Below are positions 59,921 through 64,000 of a DNA stretch of 64,000 bases, piece by piece. This DNA comes from Bog-532 sp963742875. GTDB lineage: Bacteria > Actinomycetota > Actinomycetes > Streptosporangiales > Streptosporangiaceae. Position 1 is the stretch's first letter, and each line of letters starts with the position of its first letter. Location of the stretch: assembly GCA_963742875.1 (NCBI GenBank), contig CAVUNO010000026.1:868001-932000 (forward strand), in the 5' to 3' direction. The position numbers and the translations under genes are program-made. The notes below the pieces were generated by a model, which ran no database searches, was not told the origin of the DNA, and worked only from the letters and a program-made list of their open reading frames with translations.

Positions 59921-60172
59921 TTGACCCGGGTGTATTCGACCGCCGACGGCCGGCCGGGGCTGGAGGGCCATGACGGGCCGGCTGCCCTGGCCGCGTGCTG
60001 CGCGACCGGTGACCTCGCCGGGGCCGTCGAAGTGGCCGAAAGCCTGGTGGGCCTTGGTCCCGGCCTGACGCCGAGCGGGGACAGCATGATCAGCGGCTCG
60101 CTGCTGGCCCTTCGCCTGCTGGGCGGCGCGACCGCGGGCGGAACAAGAGACCTGGGGACTCGTGGCCGGGTG
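59921..60172 (+). pseudogene. DUF2877 remnant
   Basis: The frame reads GDLAGAVEVAESLVGLGPGLTPSGDSM...GSLLALRLLGG. GLGPGLTPSGDD is the hallmark of DUF2877 proteins (about 270 residues or more); here the second Asp is Ser and only about 60 matching codons remain. The frame then runs without a stop into the epimerase gene. Probably a decayed gene fragment. Confidence 0.65.
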
Positions 60173-60262
60173 CGGAGCGGGCACTCGCCCTTTCTGTTCC
60201 CTGACGCACCGTTCTGCCTCCCGCCGCATATCAGCGAACCGTCCGCTGCCAGGATGACAACC

Positions 60263-61252
60263 ATGACGCCTCACACTCCTTCTCCGGCCCCCCCGATTCC
60301 CGGCCCCGCGGCGAGCGCCGTAAGTAAGGGGGTGGGTGTCCCGGTCACCGGTGAGCAGTATGAGCTTTCCGCCGGGGATTACCGCGCCGTGGCAACCGAG
60401 CTGGGCGCCGGCCTGCGCGAACTCAGCCTGCGCGATACCCCCGTCATCTTCGGTTACCAGCCGGATGAGCTGCCCCCGGGCGCCGCCGGCCAGCTCCTCA
60501 CGCCATGGCCCAACCGCGTCGATCACGGGCGCTATCACTTCGGTGGCAACGACTACCAGCTGGACCTCAGCGAAACGGGGAACGGCAACGCGATCCACGG
60601 GCTCACCCAGTTCGCCCCATGGGTGCCGGTGCGGCACGAGCGGGACAGTGTCGTGCTGAAGCACCGTCCGCACGGGTACGCCGGGTACCCGTTCTGCCTG
60701 GAGATCGACACTGAGTACCGGCTCACTCCCAACGCCGGCCTAGACGTTACGATCTCCGCCACGAACCGCGGCACGCGGCCCGCCCCGTACGGCTTCGGGC
60801 AGCACCCTTATCTCACGGTCGGCGCATCGGCGCTGGATGAATGGGAGCTGACTCTGCCCGCCACGCGCTGGCTGCCGGTCGATCATCGCGGTATCCCCTC
60901 GGGCCCGGCAGAGGACATCGACGGCGCCGTGTGTGATTTCCGCCGGCCGCGGGCGATCGGCGGCGCCCATCTTGATCATGCCCTCACCGGCCTGACGCGG
61001 GAGAGCGACGGCCGGGCGTGGGCGCACCTCCGCTCGGCCGGCGCCCAGGTCTCGCTCTGGGCCGGCGAGGACTGCCCGTGGCTCCAGGTGTTCACCAGCG
61101 ACACCCTGCACGGTGACCGCCACCGCAAGGCGGTCGGCATCGAGCCGATGAGCTGTCCGCCCAACGCCTTCATCACCGGTGACAGCCTGATCGTCCTGTC
61201 GCCTGGTCAGACCGTCACGCATCGCTGGGGTATCCAGGCGCAACCGGCATAG
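60263..61252 (+). CDS. Aldose-1-epimerase family protein
   Basis: 329 residues from the ATG at 60263 (AGG upstream; ATG 60254 also in frame). Galactose mutarotase-like beta sandwich: LLTPWPNRVDHGRYHFGGNDYQL, AIHGLTQFAPW with the catalytic-type His, PAPYGFGQHPYLTVG with the second His, LDHALTGL, and the C-terminal Glu in VGIEPMSCPPNAFITGD. Converts alpha and beta anomers of aldoses or acts on sugar-6-phosphates; specificity not clear. A Pro-rich leader of about 30 residues precedes the domain. Confidence 0.9.
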   Translation: MTPHTPSPAPPIPGPAASAVSKGVGVPVTGEQYELSAGDYRAVATELGAGLRELSLRDTPVIFGYQPDELPPGAAGQLLTPWPNRVDHGRYHFGGNDYQLDLSETGNGNAIHGLTQFAPWVPVRHERDSVVLKHRPHGYAGYPFCLEIDTEYRLTPNAGLDVTISATNRGTRPAPYGFGQHPYLTVGASALDEWELTLPATRWLPVDHRGIPSGPAEDIDGAVCDFRRPRAIGGAHLDHALTGLTRESDGRAWAHLRSAGAQVSLWAGEDCPWLQVFTSDTLHGDRHRKAVGIEPMSCPPNAFITGDSLIVLSPGQTVTHRWGIQAQPA

Positions 61253-61280
61253 CCGGGCGGCCGGCCTCATCCAGCCACGT

Positions 61281-61319
61281 CATGGTGGAAGTCTGCTATG
61301 TTTCTATACTTCTTCCATG
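61281..61319. promoter_or_regulatory. Imperfect inverted repeat, possible operator
   Basis: CATGGTGGAAGT (61281-61292) and ACTTCTTCCATG (61308-61319) pair at 10 of 12 positions around an AT-rich centre (CTGCTATGTTTCTAT). It lies in the 225-base gap between the convergent epimerase and Myb/sigma-like genes; nothing else is seen in that gap. Confidence 0.4.
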
Positions 61320-61477
61320 GCATTGAGTATCAAGAGGAGTTCTTAGCCTCAAGCGAGGGTGTGCCGGTCGTAACGGCCAAGTTTGTCTGACCGGTGGTCG
61401 TACAGTGCGCCGGGGACCTCGGCGTGCGGGGTACCCTGCCGAGCTGACCAAGACCGTCCGGGCGCGTCGGCCGCCGG

Positions 61478-62533
61478 TCAGCCGGCCTCCCCCGCGCCGC
61501 GCCCGGCGTCACGCTCATGGAGCCTGGCCCCGGTGGCTCTGGCGATGACCTGCACGGCCAACGCGCGGTCTGCCTGAGGCAACCCCAGCGCCGCGACCGC
61601 GCGGACCAGGCCGCCATCCAGCGTCCCGTCTTCACCGGTAACCAGCGCGGTCAGCCGGTCCCGTGCCTGGTCACGAGCGGACCTATGCCCTGGCAGTACG
61701 GCGGCAGACCGCATCTGCCCGATGGCCCTTTCCTGACGCTGCCGAACCCGCTCACGCGACAGGCCCAGGTCATCGCCTATCTGCCGCAGGGTCTCCGGCG
61801 CGCCGCCCTGCATGCCTAGGCGGCGCTGCAAGACAGCCCGGTCCCAGTCCGAGCGAACCGCGCCCGCCAGCGCCGCGACCAGGGCACGGATCACCCCTGC
61901 GGTTCTCGCCAGCGACAGGCCGAGCTCCCCGGAAGGCGGCAGCCCGGTGAGCCCGGGCTCGGCGCACTCGGCCGCCCAGGCGGTCAGCCGCAGCTCGCCG
62001 TGCTCGTCCTGAAGGCGCCTGCCGGTCTCCGCGAGGATCTCCGCGGAGAATGCCGTCAGATCATCGAGGGCCGGGTGCGCCAGGAACTCAGCCTTCCGCT
62101 GATCGCTGAGCTCGCGGCCGTTTACCTGCTGCCAGACAGCCAGTACGACATCAGGGCCGGTCACACGCCGGACGCGCGGCGCGCTCCGGGCAGCCTCGCT
62201 GGCTGCCAGGCTGTCATCCGATACCCGCTCAAGCTGCGCACGCCAGTCGAACCCGGGATCACCCCGGAGTCTTGCCGTGATCCATGCCAGCTGCTCGCTG
62301 TCGGGCACATCCTCACCGTCAGGGATCATCCTGACCAGCCGCGACTTGATCCCGCCCCGGGTCCGGCCGTGCCGCCCGGCGATCTCCGCCAGGTCAGTCC
62401 CCGCGCGGACCTCAACGACCAGCTGTTCCTCCTCCTCCCGTGTCCACCGGGCGCCCGTCCTGGCGACGCGCTCGCCTTCGATCGCCGGCGGCTGGCCAGG
62501 GGAATCGGTAGTCATCGGGGGTATCCCGGGCAT
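61478..62533 (-). CDS. Putative DNA-binding protein: Myb/SANT-like plus sigma-region-4-like domains
   Basis: 351 residues (ATG 62533; ATG 62515 possible). Residues 28-70 look like a Myb/SANT-type trihelical domain: RWTREEEEQLVVEVRAGTDL, EIAGRHGRTRGGIKSRLVRM, of the sort actinobacteria use in small regulators. Residues about 232-278 match a sigma-70 region 4 helix-turn-helix: LRQIGDDLGLSRERVRQRQE. The middle (90-225) is helical and unassigned. There is no sigma region 2, so it is not a complete sigma factor. Flanked by decayed genes. A TATAAG element lies upstream near 62565. Role as a regulator is inferred. Confidence 0.75.
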   Translation of the reverse strand: MPGIPPMTTDSPGQPPAIEGERVARTGARWTREEEEQLVVEVRAGTDLAEIAGRHGRTRGGIKSRLVRMIPDGEDVPDSEQLAWITARLRGDPGFDWRAQLERVSDDSLAASEAARSAPRVRRVTGPDVVLAVWQQVNGRELSDQRKAEFLAHPALDDLTAFSAEILAETGRRLQDEHGELRLTAWAAECAEPGLTGLPPSGELGLSLARTAGVIRALVAALAGAVRSDWDRAVLQRRLGMQGGAPETLRQIGDDLGLSRERVRQRQERAIGQMRSAAVLPGHRSARDQARDRLTALVTGEDGTLDGGLVRAVAALGLPQADRALAVQVIARATGARLHERDAGRGAGEAG

Positions 62534-62580
62534 CGCTAGGAGAGGGACGGTAAGAGAGTGGCCATGTTGTCACTTATAGT

Positions 62581-62765
62581 CACATAGAAGAGTTCGTCAC
62601 CGCTAGACGCGAGCACCTGGAGGTCGCTCCCGGAAGGCCGCAAGACGCAGCCCGCATCTACGGCCGCCTGACCGCAGCCGTCATCGCCTCAGGCCGTAAC
62701 TACGAGACCGGTCCGCCGACCTGATGATCGCCGCCATTACTGCAACGAGCGTGATCACCCGGTAG
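62581..62765 (+). pseudogene. VapC (PIN-domain) toxin remnant
   Basis: One frame reads EEFVTARREHLEVAP...DAARIYGRLTAAVIASGRN; from 62703 another frame reads RDRSADLMIAAITATSVITR and stops at 62763-62765. Together they match the C-terminal half of VapC ribonucleases (RIYGRL...SGR...RSADLMIAAxA). The N-terminal part with the first PIN Asp is absent, so it is inactive. No antitoxin gene was found. Confidence 0.7.
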
Positions 62766-62801
62766 CCCATTTCCACGCCTATCATGCGGGCCGCCGTGCC
62801 T

Positions 62802-62935
62802 CAGTCTCGGCGGGATGGGGAGATGCTGGCCGGCAGCCTAGAGCCCAGGGCTCTCCAGTTCGTGCGGGAATGGGCTGCCCTACGGCGTGGTGAGATCCTG
62901 GCGAACTGGGAGCGCGCCTGCTGGCGATCCGCCGG
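62802..62935 (+). pseudogene. DUF4160-type remnant
   Basis: The codons GEMLAGSLEPRALQFVREWA followed by RGEILANWERA match the C-terminus of DUF4160 proteins (toxin-antitoxin-like, with LVxEWaxxHxxELxxNWxxA). The upstream part of the domain is missing and the downstream frame degenerates. A second decayed small gene next to the VapC remnant. Confidence 0.55.
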
Positions 62936-63039
62936 ACCAGCTTGGCCGGGCCACGTACTCGGTGCTGCCGGTCTCCGGCAGCCGGGAGCGGAGCATGTGG
63001 CCGTGCGCGCCCGGATCAGGTTCTGCAGCTTCCGGCCGG

Positions 63040-63900
63040 TCAGGAAGGTCCGGCCAGATCCCACCGCGCCGCGATTTTCGCGACGCGCACGAGGTCTTCG
63101 GGAGTGTCGATGTCGTCGGGACGGCCGATGTCGCCGCATTCAACGAGCGTGATGAGATCGGGATGCGCGCGAAGGAAGGGGCGGGCCCCGGCGTCCCCGT
63201 GCGCCATGGTGAGGACTTCGGCCCAGTGCTCGCGGGCGATCAGGACTGGATTGCGCGGTCGGCCGCCGTAGGTAGCAACCGCGATGCTGGCGCTTCCCGG
63301 GCCCGAGCGGGCAATCACCCCCGGGCCGTCAGCCGCCACCTCCGGGCCATCAGCCGCCACCCCCACGCCGTCAGCCGCATTGGCGCCTCCGGCCGTGCCC
63401 CGACCGCCACCTGCACCTGAGCCTCCGGCTGCACCTGGGCGGCCTTCTACGGCTGGGTTTCGCCGGTCCCCGGTAACTGGGGCTCCGGCTTCGCTTGGAC
63501 GGCGCCTATCCTCGATTGGGCCCCCGGCCAGGTTGGCGTCGCCTCGGTGGGAGGCGATCAGGCGCTTTACGCACGCGGGGCTGACGAGGGGCTGGTCGGC
63601 CAGGGCGATCACGGCGGCGCTGCATTCATCCGGGGGCAGTGCGCGCAGAGCCGAAAGACCTGCCGTCAGCGATGACCCCATGCCGGTGGGCCAGGCGGGG
63701 TTGTGCACGACCAGCGCTCCGGGCACAGCGACCGGAGCGGCCCCGGTGACCACGACGACGGGATCGGCTCCCCCGGCGCGCAGCATGCGGAGACCGCGGT
63801 CGACGAGTCGCTGGCCGACGATCTCGACCAGGGCCTTTGGCTGGCCGAGACGGCTGCCCTCGCCCGCGGCCAGGAGGATTCCGGCGACGCGCGGCTGCAT
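63040..63900 (-). CDS. MobA-like NTP transferase with a low-complexity insert
   Basis: 286 residues from the ATG at 63900 (upstream in-frame starts at 63942 and 63960 exist). Nucleotidyltransferase start VAGILLAAGEGSRLGQPKALVEIVG, then VVVTGAAPVAVPGALVVHNP, WPTGMGSSLTAGL, IALADQPLVSPACV and GGRPRNPVLIAREHW. DIDTPEDL near the end fits MocA/MobA-type molybdenum cofactor cytidylyl- or guanylyltransferases and related CTP-dependent enzymes. About 70 residues of Gly/Ala/Asp-rich sequence (VAADGPEVAADGP) interrupt the fold after the DQPL motif. Substrate unknown. Confidence 0.85.
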   Translation of the reverse strand: MQPRVAGILLAAGEGSRLGQPKALVEIVGQRLVDRGLRMLRAGGADPVVVVTGAAPVAVPGALVVHNPAWPTGMGSSLTAGLSALRALPPDECSAAVIALADQPLVSPACVKRLIASHRGDANLAGGPIEDRRRPSEAGAPVTGDRRNPAVEGRPGAAGGSGAGGGRGTAGGANAADGVGVAADGPEVAADGPGVIARSGPGSASIAVATYGGRPRNPVLIAREHWAEVLTMAHGDAGARPFLRAHPDLITLVECGDIGRPDDIDTPEDLVRVAKIAARWDLAGPS

Positions 63901-64000
63901 GGGGCCAAGGCTACCGACGGACTGGGTGAGCGTCCCGACCATCGGTGGTTCGGCAGCCAACGGCCCTGGCAGGGGTTCTTGGGCAGGCGGCGGGTCGGCT

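Overview
The window is GC-rich chromosomal DNA from an actinobacterium. The evidence is the dcw cluster with wag31/divIVA, yggT, sepF and yggS beside ftsZ; a translational T-box in front of ileS; PriA doing the HisA step; a polyphosphate glucokinase; MraZ; and several actinobacterial families (TIGR03085, TIGR02234, DUF1707, DUF3040). GTG starts and ATGA/GTGA stop-start overlaps are common. A suborder near Streptosporangiales is possible but cannot be fixed from sequence alone. I found no rRNA, tRNA, CRISPR array, insertion sequence or phage gene.

Layout. 1-11.1 kb holds amino-acid biosynthesis, mostly on the minus strand: trpB (cut by the window edge), trpC, a small winged-helix ORF, the Trp-associated membrane protein and hisI. 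A TIGR03085 protein, a membrane protein and ppgK follow, then hisF, priA, hisH, hisB, hisC and hisD. Three GC-rich minisatellites (18-, 16- and 20-bp units) lie at gene ends here. 11.1-15.6 kb carries small conserved proteins (DUF2567-like, DUF1330, DUF1707, YbjQ), a dnaE remnant, rluD, lspA and a TraR/DksA zinc-finger protein. 15.6-19.5 kb is the T-box and ileS on the plus strand.

19.5-38.8 kb is the minus-strand cell-division and peptidoglycan region: divIVA, yggT, sepF, yggS, ftsZ, ftsQ, murC, murG, ftsW, mraY, murF, murE, ftsI, ftsL, rsmH and mraZ. murD is missing from its usual place. mraY and the ftsZ tail are each split by a one-base frame change. A promoter containing three 10-bp-spaced GTGGA repeats precedes mraZ. 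39.3-44.2 kb is a plus-strand moxR, DUF58, transglutaminase operon.

44.2-56.3 kb (mostly minus strand) carries an AraC/VOC remnant, DUF3040, dinB, a methyltransferase, nusB, efp, an M24 peptidase, an LLM oxidoreductase, two shikimate kinases around aroB, aroC, a prepilin peptidase and an SseB-family gene. A 27-codon aroQ stub sits exactly where aroQ should begin after aroB. 56.3-64 kb is accessory-like: a pair of unrecognised genes (the second with a long Trp/Gly/Asp-rich linker), a DUF2877 remnant, an aldose-1-epimerase, a protein joining a Myb/SANT-like domain to a sigma-region-4-like domain, VapC and DUF4160 remnants, and a MobA-like nucleotidyltransferase.

How it works together: trp, his and aro genes supply aromatic amino acids and histidine. 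The dcw genes make lipid II and the divisome. LspA serves lipoprotein maturation and efp/nusB serve translation and transcription. The main surprises are losses and replacements inside otherwise syntenic housekeeping blocks (dnaE, murD, aroQ), and tandem repeats in divisome and biosynthetic genes.
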